In this document: piece by piece, positions 1 to 7,074 of the stretch
Layout of the letters: the number at the start of each line of letters is the position of its first letter
How positions within the stretch are numbered: the stretch's first letter is position 1
Assembly: GCA_964244115.1 (NCBI GenBank)
Contig: CAXTHM010000065.1
Location: forward strand, 1-20,427
DNA from: CADCWK01 sp964244115
Lineage (GTDB): Bacteria > Chloroflexota > Chloroflexia > Thermomicrobiales > UBA6265
DNA length: 20,427 bases
Reading direction: 5' to 3'
Program-made: the position numbers and the translations under genes
Notes under the pieces: generated by a model
Told to the model about the DNA's origin: nothing
Seen by the model: only the letters and a program-made list of their open reading frames with translations
Databases searched by the model: none

Positions 1-467
1 AGGATGCGGTCGGCATCGTCGACGAGGTTCGTCACCCGGAGGCGGACCTCGCGGTCGTTGATACCACCCAGGGAACGCCGCATCCGGGCGGCCTGCTCGC
101 GTCCCCTCGCCAGCACGTCGGCCAGCTCCGGGTCGGCGACGGTGTCTCGTACGGGAGCCCGGCGACCGCCGACTGCGGCCTCGCCCCAGCGAATGGTGGG
201 CTCGTTCGGCGAGGCCGTGACCGGGACCGAGCGCTGAACGGACGACGAGCCGAACTCCCGGCCGAACCAGGAGCCGAGGTGGCGGCGACCGAAGAAGAAC
301 GCGAAGAAGATCAGGAAGAACGGGATCTTCAGGGCGGCGGTGGCACCGATGATCAGAATCCCGGCCAGCACGAGCCAGAACCATTTCGGCACGGCCGTGA
401 GTCCGGCATGCCGTCCCGCGACCACACCGGGCCGCCGGTCGTTGCGATCGTTGTCCTCACCCCACAT
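1..467 (-). CDS. XpaC-like membrane protein (3' end cut by window edge)
   Basis: Partial gene of 155 visible codons that runs off the left edge. I translated it by hand from the reverse strand. The N-terminus is charged and is followed by two adjacent hydrophobic segments at about residues 29-58, giving a membrane hairpin. After a linker, a helical, Arg-rich stretch near residues 120-155 (ending in the motif LVDDADRIL) resembles the start of the XpaC / 5-bromo-4-chloroindolyl phosphate hydrolysis family. The ATG at 467 is the first in-frame ATG; an upstream GAAGAGAGG could act as a rather distant ribosome site. The gene starts 42 bases after the MoxR-type ATPase stop and is probably co-transcribed with it. 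Family assignment is by motif resemblance only; the biochemical role of XpaC proteins is poorly known. Confidence 0.55.
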   Translation of the reverse strand, partial: MWGEDNDRNDRRPGVVAGRHAGLTAVPKWFWLVLAGILIIGATAALKIPFFLIFFAFFFGRRHLGSWFGREFGSSSVQRSVPVTASPNEPTIRWGEAAVGGRRAPVRDTVADPELADVLARGREQAARMRRSLGGINDREVRLRVTNLVDDADRI

Positions 468-509
468 CGCCGCCGCATCCTCTCTTCGACCACGACTCGG
501 GCCGACCCG

Positions 510-1949
510 CTACCGGTGGTAACGGACGCTGCCTCCGGCCGTGTCCCGTGGTGCCTTGTTCAGCCGGCGATTGAGGTGCAGCCCCTCGAGGATGAACTCC
601 ACCGCCGAGGCGACCGCCGCCGGGTTCGCGCCGACGTTGAGCTTGTCGATCCCCTCGCGAACTCCGTCGAGATGACTGAGCTGGAGCACGTAGCCCATCG
701 CCGGCATCATGTCGCTGGACTCGACGTTCAGCCCGTTCTCGAACGCCTGGACCAATGCCTCGAATTGTCTCACCGAGAAGTAACGATTGAATGTCGAGAC
801 GATGGCGTTCTGGATGAGCCGGTCGACGATCTGCTCGTCTCGGACCTCGCCCATCGTCTCCAGCTCGATCTTGCCGGTCGTCGAGGCGAGGACGGCGGCG
901 AGGTCCGAGATCCGCGGGGCGACCTGCCGCTCGTCCAGCCGGATCGCCCGTCGGGTGGCGTTGGCGACGACGCTCTCGTAGTTGGCGATGCTCATCCGAA
1001 CCGAGACGCCGGACCGTTGCGAGATGTCGCTGCTCTGGCGTGCCTGGTGGGTGATCTCGGCGATCAGCTCCTGCATGAACAGGGGCGTCGTCACGGTCAG
1101 GCTGTCGTCCGTGAACCGGGCGGCCTCCTGCCCCATGATCTCGACCTCGAGCTCGATCGTCTCCGGGTAATGGGTCCGGATCTGGCTGCCGTAGCGGTCC
1201 TTGAGCGGGGTGATGATCCGCCCCCGGTTGGTGTAGTCCTCCGGGTTGGCCGAGGCGACGACGAGGACGTCGAGCGGGAGCTGGATCTTGTAGCCGCGGA
1301 TTTGGACGTCGCGCTCCTCCATGATGTTGAGGAGACCGACCTGGATCCGCTCGGCCAGGTCCGGCAGCTCGTTCATGATGAAGACGCCCCGGTTGGTCCG
1401 CGGGATCAGGCCGTAGGAGATCGTGAGCTCATCGGAGAGGTAGCGGCCCTCGGCGACCTTGATCGGGTCGACCTCGCCGATCAGGTCGGCGATGGTCGTA
1501 TCCGGGGTTGCCAGCTTCTCGCCGTAGCGGCGGTCGCGCGGCAGCCAGTCGATCGGGGTGGCGTCGCCCCGCTCGGCGATCAGGTCCTTCGCGAACCGGG
1601 AGACCGGGGCGAACGGGTCGTCGTTGATCTCGCTACCGGCGACGACGGGAACGACCTCGTCGAGCAGCGTCGTCAGCGACCGGGCGATCCGCGTCTTGGC
1701 CTGGCCGCGCTCGCCGAGCAGGATGATGTCCTGCCCGGAGAGGATCGCGTTCTCGATCTGCGGGATCACCGTCTGGTCGTAGCCGACGACGCCGGGGAAC
1801 AGCCGGTCGCCCCGCCGGATCTTGGCGATCAGGTTGGCGCGCATCTCCTCGCGGAGCGTCTTCGGCTCGTAACCGCTCGCGCGGAGGGCGCCGAGCGTCG
1901 CCGGGCGATCGGTCACCGGGGTCGTGCTGGTGGGCTGGGTGGGTTCCAT
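510..1949 (-). CDS. MoxR/ChlI-type AAA+ ATPase (magnesium-chelatase-like)
   Basis: A 479-aa AAA+ ATPase. Walker A is GERGQAKT (residues 79-86), Walker B is GVFIMNELPDL (188-198), and a sensor-1-like stretch ASANPEDYTNRG follows at about 232-243. A conserved loop reading LLNIMEERDVQIRGY is typical of the magnesium chelatase subunit I / MoxR group. The frame is open to 2132, but the first 61 codons are low-complexity. The ATG at 1949 has AGAGG five bases upstream, so I use it. Members of this group act as remodelling ATPases, usually with a VWA-domain partner. No VWA gene is in view, but one could lie beyond the left edge. No bacteriochlorophyll genes are nearby, so a true Mg-chelatase role is unlikely. 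The XpaC-like gene follows 42 bases downstream. Confidence 0.9.
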   Translation of the reverse strand: MEPTQPTSTTPVTDRPATLGALRASGYEPKTLREEMRANLIAKIRRGDRLFPGVVGYDQTVIPQIENAILSGQDIILLGERGQAKTRIARSLTTLLDEVVPVVAGSEINDDPFAPVSRFAKDLIAERGDATPIDWLPRDRRYGEKLATPDTTIADLIGEVDPIKVAEGRYLSDELTISYGLIPRTNRGVFIMNELPDLAERIQVGLLNIMEERDVQIRGYKIQLPLDVLVVASANPEDYTNRGRIITPLKDRYGSQIRTHYPETIELEVEIMGQEAARFTDDSLTVTTPLFMQELIAEITHQARQSSDISQRSGVSVRMSIANYESVVANATRRAIRLDERQVAPRISDLAAVLASTTGKIELETMGEVRDEQIVDRLIQNAIVSTFNRYFSVRQFEALVQAFENGLNVESSDMMPAMGYVLQLSHLDGVREGIDKLNVGANPAAVASAVEFILEGLHLNRRLNKAPRDTAGGSVRYHR

Positions 1950-2185
1950 GAGGACCTCTGGGTGCGCGCCGGAGCGCCGGGAGTCGGAGGCGGGGCGTCT
2001 CGGCGATCCCGGCGTCAGGTGGGCTTCCCGTCGTGGGGTCGAGACGGTCGTGCTTGCGATCGAGTGGCCGCCGGTCCGATGGACGGGTGTCCGATACCGA
2101 GGTGAGGACGGGTCCCCAGGGGCGGGACCCACCCATTTTACTGCCCGTGGAACGCCGGCGAGGGGTTCGATACCTGCGCGGATGG

Positions 2186-3064
2186 TTAGGACGAGCCGAT
2201 GCGTGTCGAACCGGCAGGGAGCGAAGCACTGGTGGCATGGTGAGGGAGGCCCGGCTGATTAGGACATCCGTCACTGTCCGCGACGTGGATACCGACCCGG
2301 CGGTCGAAGAGCGACGCCTGGGTCAATCCGCCGTCGGGCGTCAGTCCGATGGACCAGATGTCAGTCAGAACGGGGCGGCACGACGGGACATCCGGAGCGG
2401 GGCCGAGCCGGACGATGACCTCGAACGCCGCGACCGACCGCAGGGGCAACCGAAGCGGATATCCGGCCAGCAGACGGGCGACGTCCTCGATCGACTCGCC
2501 ATGGGCGGTGGCGAGGAGGGCGGCCCCACGCTCACGCCAGGCGAGGAACCGTCCGACCGGCGGTCCCCAGAGGTACGTCGGGAGGTGGCCGCTGATCTCC
2601 TCGGCGATGAGGACGGCGTGGGCCGGGTCGAACCGGGCGTCGGTCGCCCAGGCAAAGGTCTCGAAGGAACCTCGCAGGCGGATACGCCGATCCTCACGCG
2701 GGTAGAGGGGAAGGAGCGCCTCGAGCAAGGTGGTCTTCCCGGCACCGGAGGGGCCGGCGATGACCAGGATGCTGGACCGGTTTCGGAGCAGGGCGAGGAG
2801 CAGGTCCGCCGCGACGTCCGGCACGGTCCCGTCCGCTACCAGACAGGCCAGGTCCGGCGTCGCGCGACGCGACGACCCGATGCCAAGCCATGGCAGTGGC
2901 CGCTCGGCGATCCAGCGCCGGTCGCCCGTCGGCTCCGGGTAGAGCGGATCGACCGTCCGCGACGGCCTCTCGGTCACCGACGTGTACCCCGACACCGGGC
3001 CATCTCCCCGATCCGGCCAGGGAGTGGGCGCGCTACGGACGCTGGCTGATCTCGGGCTGACCAT
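2186..3064 (-). CDS. Type II/IV secretion (CpaF/GspE-like) P-loop ATPase, orphan
   Basis: A protein of up to 292 aa. Walker A is GPSGAGKTTLLEAL, preceded by a hydrophobic strand (SSILVIAG). A Walker-B-like strand (HAVLIAEEISG) and the later motif LLATAHGESIEDVARLL match the layout of secretion/pilus ATPases (G-E-x-R-G then T-x-H-A), although the RG pair is replaced. The N-terminal domain of full-length CpaF/VirB11 proteins is missing, so this is a short single-domain member. The ATG at 3064 has GAGGAG seven bases upstream and overlaps the preceding gene by 32 bases. A GTG at 2995 with GGGGAG upstream is an equally plausible start (269 aa). No pilin, TadC or other secretion gene is visible, so its partner is unknown. 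Confidence 0.72.
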   Translation of the reverse strand: MVSPRSASVRSAPTPWPDRGDGPVSGYTSVTERPSRTVDPLYPEPTGDRRWIAERPLPWLGIGSSRRATPDLACLVADGTVPDVAADLLLALLRNRSSILVIAGPSGAGKTTLLEALLPLYPREDRRIRLRGSFETFAWATDARFDPAHAVLIAEEISGHLPTYLWGPPVGRFLAWRERGAALLATAHGESIEDVARLLAGYPLRLPLRSVAAFEVIVRLGPAPDVPSCRPVLTDIWSIGLTPDGGLTQASLFDRRVGIHVADSDGCPNQPGLPHHATSASLPAGSTRIGSS

Positions 3065-3596
3065 GGCCGGGCTCCTCGCCGATCACCGGTCCATCACGCT
3101 CGGCCGGTTCGGTGTTGCCGGCGGTATAGGCGGTGTTGACGTCAACCGGCGCGACCCCGAGGGTGTCGAAGTCCGCGGCCGGCGGTGTCGTCCCGACCCG
3201 GCTGGCGAACCCCGACTTGACCGGATCAGCCAGCCCGGAGTCACCCGCAGGACCGAAGCCGCTGACGGCGACCCCGTCGAAGTCTCCGGTGAAGCGGTCC
3301 GACGCCGCGTCGACCGGAGCGGCCGGCGCGGCCGGCGCGGCAGGGTGGTCGGTCGGGTCCTTGTCCCAGCCTTGCCCCAGCGCCTCGTCTCTCGTCATCG
3401 TCAGCGTGATGCGGTCCGGCTCGACTGACTCGATCGCGCCGGTCGGGACGAAGTAGTCGGTCGGGAAGAAGAGGCCCTTCTCGACGACGATGTACTCCGG
3501 GCCGATCTCCATGAGGGAGCCGAGCTTCTCGCCGTCCGAGCCGTAGACCGACGCCCCGGGCTCGACGCCCGTGATCCGACCGAATGTCGTTTCCAT
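3033..3596 (-). CDS. PRC-barrel / DUF2171-like protein
   Basis: A 187-aa protein. The first 75 residues form a PRC-barrel-like domain: V-Y-G-S-D-G-E-K-L-G near residues 18-27, then I-V-V-E-K-G-L-F-F-P-T-D-Y-F-V-P and an acidic strand ending TMTRDEALGQGWD. This matches the DUF2171/PRC-barrel pattern of small stress-associated proteins in Chloroflexota and Actinomycetota. The remaining 110 residues are low-complexity, rich in Ala, Pro, Gly and Asp, with an AAPAAPAAP tract, and look disordered. The frame is open to 3713, but the ATG at 3596 has GGGGGGAG just upstream and begins the domain. Its 3' end overlaps the secretion-type ATPase, suggesting co-transcription. Function is unknown beyond the family. 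Confidence 0.8.
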   Translation of the reverse strand: METTFGRITGVEPGASVYGSDGEKLGSLMEIGPEYIVVEKGLFFPTDYFVPTGAIESVEPDRITLTMTRDEALGQGWDKDPTDHPAAPAAPAAPVDAASDRFTGDFDGVAVSGFGPAGDSGLADPVKSGFASRVGTTPPAADFDTLGVAPVDVNTAYTAGNTEPAERDGPVIGEEPGHGQPEISQRP

Positions 3597-3936
3597 GTCT
3601 CTCCCCCCGACCGGCTGTGAGTGCGGACGCCAGCGAAACCCGGGTGTCGCCGCGCCTCCACCGGATCTTGCCCAACCGGACGTTTGCACGCCCGATTGCA
3701 CACTCGATGCCATCCGCCACCGCGGGAAACCGTTGGGGCGAGTTCCCTGGGTCGTGGACGGAGAGCCCGTTCATCGAACGGCCGGGAGACCTTCGCCCAA
3801 TGTAGTGAACAAGGTTGAAGACTGGGTCCGATTCCTGCGTAGGGGTCGCCAAGTCGCTCCCCCAATCGGCCCTGTCATTCCTGACCGGGAGTGGAACCCG
3901 GTGTCCCTGCATCATCCTCATCGGAAAGGCGATCTC
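3597..3936. other. Divergent intergenic region, 340 bases
   Basis: Lies between the divergent PRC-barrel gene (minus) and the 79-aa gene (plus), so it should carry both promoters. I see no convincing -35/-10 pair. A small hairpin, ACCGGG-7-CCCGGT (3884-3902), lies in the probable leader of the plus-strand gene. Two TTGCAC words occur near 3685-3702 and their role is unknown. Confidence 0.5.
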
Positions 3937-4176
3937 ATGTCCACCCCCCGCGCATACCGCCTGGAGTTCCACAGCGAGGGACAATCGGTCCTCCTGGAGA
4001 CGACCGCCGACCCGACGATGGCCCGCGACATCCTGGCCCGACACAGCGAGGCCCTCAAGGCGGCATCGGCCGCCGGCCGCCTCGTGTTGCTAGACGAGTC
4101 GAGCGGTCAGGTCCTCGCTCGCAAGACACTCAAGGGCCGCCCGGCCGGGGGCCGGTCCTCCGCTCTAGCCATCTAG
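3937..4176 (+). CDS. Small hypothetical protein (79 aa)
   Basis: A 79-aa protein with no family I recognise. It starts at an ATG preceded by GGAAAGG with a 7-base spacer, a good ribosome site. The frame is open further upstream, but that part is low-complexity. The predicted fold is a short beta strand (YRLEFHSEGQSVLLETT), an amphipathic helix (PTMARDILARHSEALKAASAAG), a second strand pair (RLVLLDESSGQVLARKTL) and a basic tail. This looks like a compact alpha/beta domain, cytoplasmic, without signal or membrane segment. It stands alone between divergent and convergent neighbours. About 300 bases downstream is the only strong plus-strand terminator nearby, so its transcript may carry a long 3' UTR. 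Confidence 0.65.
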   Translation: MSTPRAYRLEFHSEGQSVLLETTADPTMARDILARHSEALKAASAAGRLVLLDESSGQVLARKTLKGRPAGGRSSALAI

Positions 4177-4260
4177 GGTCGCCCGGCGACACCGTCACCC
4201 GGTGTCCCGACAACACGATCCGGTGGTCGCCCGAAACGGACCGTCCGAAGACGATCAGCG

Positions 4261-4276
4261 TGGCACACCGTTTGCT
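4261..4276 (+). promoter_or_regulatory. Sigma-54-like -24/-12 element
   Basis: TGGCAC, 5 bases, then TTGCT: GG and GC are separated by exactly 10 bases, as in sigma-54 promoters. It points towards the hairpins at 4349-4371 and 4471-4502, not to a gene. Whether this organism encodes RpoN is not visible here, and a chance match is possible. Confidence 0.3.
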
Positions 4277-4348
4277 ACCTAACAGATATTGAGAGCGCGA
4301 CGTTCTCAACCACGCGGTTCGTTCGTCTGCTCGGGGACCTCCTCTCTT

Positions 4349-4371
4349 CGTGACCGGTAACACCGGTCACG
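4349..4371 (+). other. Perfect 10-bp hairpin
   Basis: CGTGACCGGT, loop AAC, ACCGGTCACG. It lies in the non-coding stretch between the 79-aa gene and the terminator. It has no following T run, so it is not a terminator. It may be an RNA stem or a palindromic operator. Confidence 0.55.
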
Positions 4372-4470
4372 CACGCCGCGAAGCCACCCTGCTCCATCAG
4401 GTGAGCGGCTAACCCTCAGGAGCATCTCGGTACCCCCTTCACCCCCCTTCAGGGCATCCGGGCAGAACAC

Positions 4471-4510
4471 GTAGGCGGGCAGCGTAACGGCTGCCCGCCT
4501 ACTGCGTTTT
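4471..4510 (+). terminator. Intrinsic terminator, plus strand
   Basis: Perfect 13-bp stem GTAGGCGGGCAGC / GCTGCCCGCCTAC with loop GTAACG (4484-4489), followed by TGCGTTTT. The T run is only on the plus strand, so it ends a plus-strand transcript. On the minus strand the stem sits 26 bases past the S9 peptidase stop and could also help end that transcript. Confidence 0.75.
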
Positions 4511-4527
4511 CCGCGGGGCGATCGTGG

Positions 4528-6444
4528 TCAGTCGATCGGGTCCGGAAGCTCGATCCGATCGTCGACGCGTCGGGCTCGGAGATGCTCGGCCAGGAAGTCG
4601 GCCATGAGGCCGTAGCCCTGGATCCGGTTCTTCCGCTTGATCAGCCCGTGACCCTCGTCATCGAAGATCGCCAGCTCCGCGACGCCGCCACGCTCGCGGA
4701 CGGCCGCGACGATCTGCTCGGTCTCGCCGAGGGGTACCCGCGGATCGTTACGGCCGTGGATCACGAACATCGGTGCCTGGATGTCGGCTACCCGGTGGAT
4801 CGGCGACAGCTCCCGGAGCAGGTCGGCCTGGGTATCCGGATCGCCGTACTCGGCCGCCCGGAGGCGGCGGCGCCATGGCCCCGTGTTCGCGAAGAAACTG
4901 ACGAAGTTGGCGATCCCGACGACGTCCACGCCGACCGCCCAGCGCCCGGGCTGCGTCGTCAGGGCCGCCAGTACCATGAAGCCGCCGTAGCTGACGCCGT
5001 AGATGCCGATCTCATCCGGAATCACCGTCTCCCGCGCCCGGAGCCAGTCGTGGGCGGCAGCCAGATCCTCGACCGCATCGTAGCGTCGCTCGACATCGTC
5101 CAGGTGGCAGTAGGCCTTGCCATACCCTGTGCTGCCGCGGACGTTGGTCGAGAGGACCGCATAGCCGCGCGCGACGAGGAACTGGAGCACCGGCTGCCAG
5201 GCCGCCCGGCGCTGGCCCTCGGGACCGCCGTGGACATCGACGATCACCGGAAACGGCCCGTCCCCCTCCGGCACGAACCAGAACGCCGGGATCTCAAGCC
5301 CATCGTGCGACGTGAACCGGACGATCTCCGGCTCGACCATGGCGGCCGCGTCGAGATCGCCGTAGACCGCCGCGACGGCCGGGCGGGCGGAGCCGTCCGG
5401 CCGGACCAGCCAGACCGCTCCGGGCGCGACCGGCGACGTGATCGAGACCGCCAGCGCGTCTCCGGATGGCGACCAGCTCAGCCGCTCGATCGTCCCGCTC
5501 GGCAACTCATCGACGGCGACCTCGGTGCCCTCACTGCTGAGCAGGCGGAGCCGGGAGATGCCATCCTCGTTGACGCTGTAGGCGATCGTCCCGTTCGCCG
5601 GGTCGACGTCGAGGAGCTCGACGTCCCACTCCGGCTCGGCCAGCACCTCGAGCGTCTCGCCGGTCAGGGAGATCCGGACGAGGGCGGCGAACTCCCGGTC
5701 CTGATTGGTCGCGACGATGATCGACTGGCCGTCCGCCGCGAACGCCGCGTCGGCGATGCTGGCCTCGCCCTCGTGGGCGGTGAGCAGGACCGGACCGTGG
5801 CCGTCCGGGTCGTGCAGGAAGAGGTCGTGATCCAGGTTCGTGTTGTTCTGCCGGATCAGCAGGCGCTCGCCGTCCGGGCTATAGGCGACTGGGTAAAGGG
5901 CTGAGTCGCGGGCGAGTTGCAGGATCGGGATCGAGGCGGTGTCACCGAGCCCGATCACCCGGACATCGAAGAAGCGCGGATCGCGCTCGTTGCTCGAGAA
6001 CGCGAACCGGTCACCGGCCGGCGCGATCGCCCCGAACGAGTGGATTACGCCGGGCTGACTGGTCAGCGGGACCGGCTCCCCGGCCACGGCCGGGTCGCCG
6101 CCGGGGATGTCCAGGAGCCAGAGTTGCTGATGCTCGTTGCCGCCGGTGTCCATCCCGAAGACGATCGCCTCGCCGTTCTGAGTCGCACTCAGGGCCGCGA
6201 TCCGGTCCGGGACCCGCGTCAGGGGCCGAACCAGCAGACCGGACTCACCGCCGGCGGTGTCGTCCCCGACTGGCTCCGTCACCCAGACCTGGGGCACACC
6301 GCTCCGGTCGCTGATGAAGGCGATCCGGTCGCCAGCCAGCCAGACCGGGGAGGTCGCGGTCGGGGCGTCGAAGAAGGGCGTCAGGTCGGCGAGCGCCCGC
6401 TCGGACGGCTGCGGGGTGCGGGTCTCGGTGGCGTTCTGTCCCAT
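4528..6444 (-). CDS. S9 family serine peptidase (prolyl oligopeptidase / acylaminoacyl-peptidase type)
   Basis: A 638-aa protein with a two-domain S9 layout. An N-terminal beta-propeller (about residues 20-365) has repeated TolB/WD-like strands such as RIAFISDRSG and YSPDGERLLIR. A C-terminal alpha/beta hydrolase follows (about 375-625). The oxyanion motif HGGP is at 405-408. The nucleophile motif GVSYGG gives Ser485, with Asp567 in GRNDPR and His599 in DEGHG, so the catalytic triad is complete. The start is the ATG at 6444, with AGGGAG six bases upstream; an ATG at 6480 adds 12 unlikely residues. There is no signal peptide, so it is cytoplasmic and cleaves short peptides. It lies 123 bases after the GNAT gene on the same strand, and co-transcription is uncertain. 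Confidence 0.93.
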   Translation of the reverse strand: MGQNATETRTPQPSERALADLTPFFDAPTATSPVWLAGDRIAFISDRSGVPQVWVTEPVGDDTAGGESGLLVRPLTRVPDRIAALSATQNGEAIVFGMDTGGNEHQQLWLLDIPGGDPAVAGEPVPLTSQPGVIHSFGAIAPAGDRFAFSSNERDPRFFDVRVIGLGDTASIPILQLARDSALYPVAYSPDGERLLIRQNNTNLDHDLFLHDPDGHGPVLLTAHEGEASIADAAFAADGQSIIVATNQDREFAALVRISLTGETLEVLAEPEWDVELLDVDPANGTIAYSVNEDGISRLRLLSSEGTEVAVDELPSGTIERLSWSPSGDALAVSITSPVAPGAVWLVRPDGSARPAVAAVYGDLDAAAMVEPEIVRFTSHDGLEIPAFWFVPEGDGPFPVIVDVHGGPEGQRRAAWQPVLQFLVARGYAVLSTNVRGSTGYGKAYCHLDDVERRYDAVEDLAAAHDWLRARETVIPDEIGIYGVSYGGFMVLAALTTQPGRWAVGVDVVGIANFVSFFANTGPWRRRLRAAEYGDPDTQADLLRELSPIHRVADIQAPMFVIHGRNDPRVPLGETEQIVAAVRERGGVAELAIFDDEGHGLIKRKNRIQGYGLMADFLAEHLRARRVDDRIELPDPID

Positions 6445-6567
6445 CTGATCTCCCTGGAGGCCCGACCTGGGCCCGCTCACGCGCGTACGACAACCGGAGC
6501 ATGGTACGGCAACCGAACCAGCCCGATCACCGACAGGGAATGGACAGGCATCCGTAGGATCCGCGAG

Positions 6568-7074
6568 TCACGTCAGGGTGAGGGACATGTCGAAGGTGTC
6601 GCCATCGCCTTCGAGATCGGTGCCGGTCCGGACGAAACCGTGGCGCTCGTAGAGCCGAGCGGCGACCTCGTTGCCGTGGGTGACCGACAGCCAGATGGCG
6701 CCGAACCCACCCGAGCGGCAGGCGGCGATGACGGCGTCGACCAGCCGGTCCGCCACGCCGCAGCCCCGGGCGTTCGGCGCGACCCAAATCCCGACGAGAA
6801 CCGCCGTTCCCACCGGATACGGCTCCCGTGAGGATGCATAGCCGACGGTACCGATGGCCCGCCCGCCCACCAGCGCGGCAAAGCGCGTCTGTCCGGACAG
6901 CCGCGCTCGCCAAGCCGCTTCCCCGAACGCCTCCGCATCGACCAGGCGGCTCCCGAAGGCGGATGGGGACTCGGCCAGCGCGGCGAGACGCAGCTCACGC
7001 TCGATCGGCCAGTCCTCGGGCGAGAGCCGCCGGACCACGGTCTCTGAGGTGAGCGTCCTTTCGGGGCCGCTCAC
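6568..7074 (-). CDS. GNAT family N-acetyltransferase
   Basis: A 168-aa single-domain GNAT enzyme that transfers an acetyl group from acetyl-CoA to an amine; the substrate is unknown. The acetyl-CoA motif A reads VAPNARGCGVADRLVDAV (about residues 98-115), with the core R103-G-C-G-V-A108. It is followed by the family's typical N-E-V-A-A-R-L-Y-E-R-H-G-F helix-strand. The start is GTG at 7074, whose TG forms part of the TGA stop of the upstream gene (GTGA overlap), a sign of translational coupling. The frame runs open far upstream but only as an antisense shadow of the preceding gene. Coupling suggests that it works in the same process as the fusion protein, though no known link exists. Confidence 0.88.
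   Translation of the reverse strand: MSGPERTLTSETVVRRLSPEDWPIERELRLAALAESPSAFGSRLVDAEAFGEAAWRARLSGQTRFAALVGGRAIGTVGYASSREPYPVGTAVLVGIWVAPNARGCGVADRLVDAVIAACRSGGFGAIWLSVTHGNEVAARLYERHGFVRTGTDLEGDGDTFDMSLTLT

Larger units (their letters stand above)
4177..4527. other. Intergenic region with possible structured transcript, 351 bases
   Basis: No reading frame here looks coding. The stretch holds a sequence matching the sigma-54 -24/-12 pattern (4261-4276), a perfect 10-bp hairpin with a 3-base loop (4349-4371), and a perfect 13-bp terminator hairpin followed by TGCGTTTT (4471-4510). Together these could mark an independent small RNA of about 220 nt or a long 3' UTR. I could not match it to a known RNA family. 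Confidence 0.5.

Noticed and set aside
279..2105. Long plus-strand open frame of 608 codons
   Set aside because: It lies antisense to the MoxR-type ATPase with clear Walker motifs. Its translation is rich in Arg, Asp and Leu without any domain, as expected from a high-GC shadow.
2110..2130. Hairpin GGGTCCC-7-GGGACCC with ATTTTA after it
   Set aside because: The stem is only 7 bp and the following AT-rich word has one short T run. It sits upstream of the MoxR-type gene rather than after a plus-strand gene, so a terminator call is not justified. A TAAAAT word on the minus strand lacks a -35 partner.
4360..4440. Resemblance to a c-di-GMP (GEMM-I) riboswitch
   Set aside because: A CACGCACG word and CGCGAAGCCACC look like parts of the consensus, but the remaining conserved bases and the second stem are not there, and no plus-strand gene follows the terminator.
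4582..5904. Plus-strand open frame of 440 codons
   Set aside because: Antisense to the S9 peptidase, whose catalytic triad is intact. The shadow has no domain.
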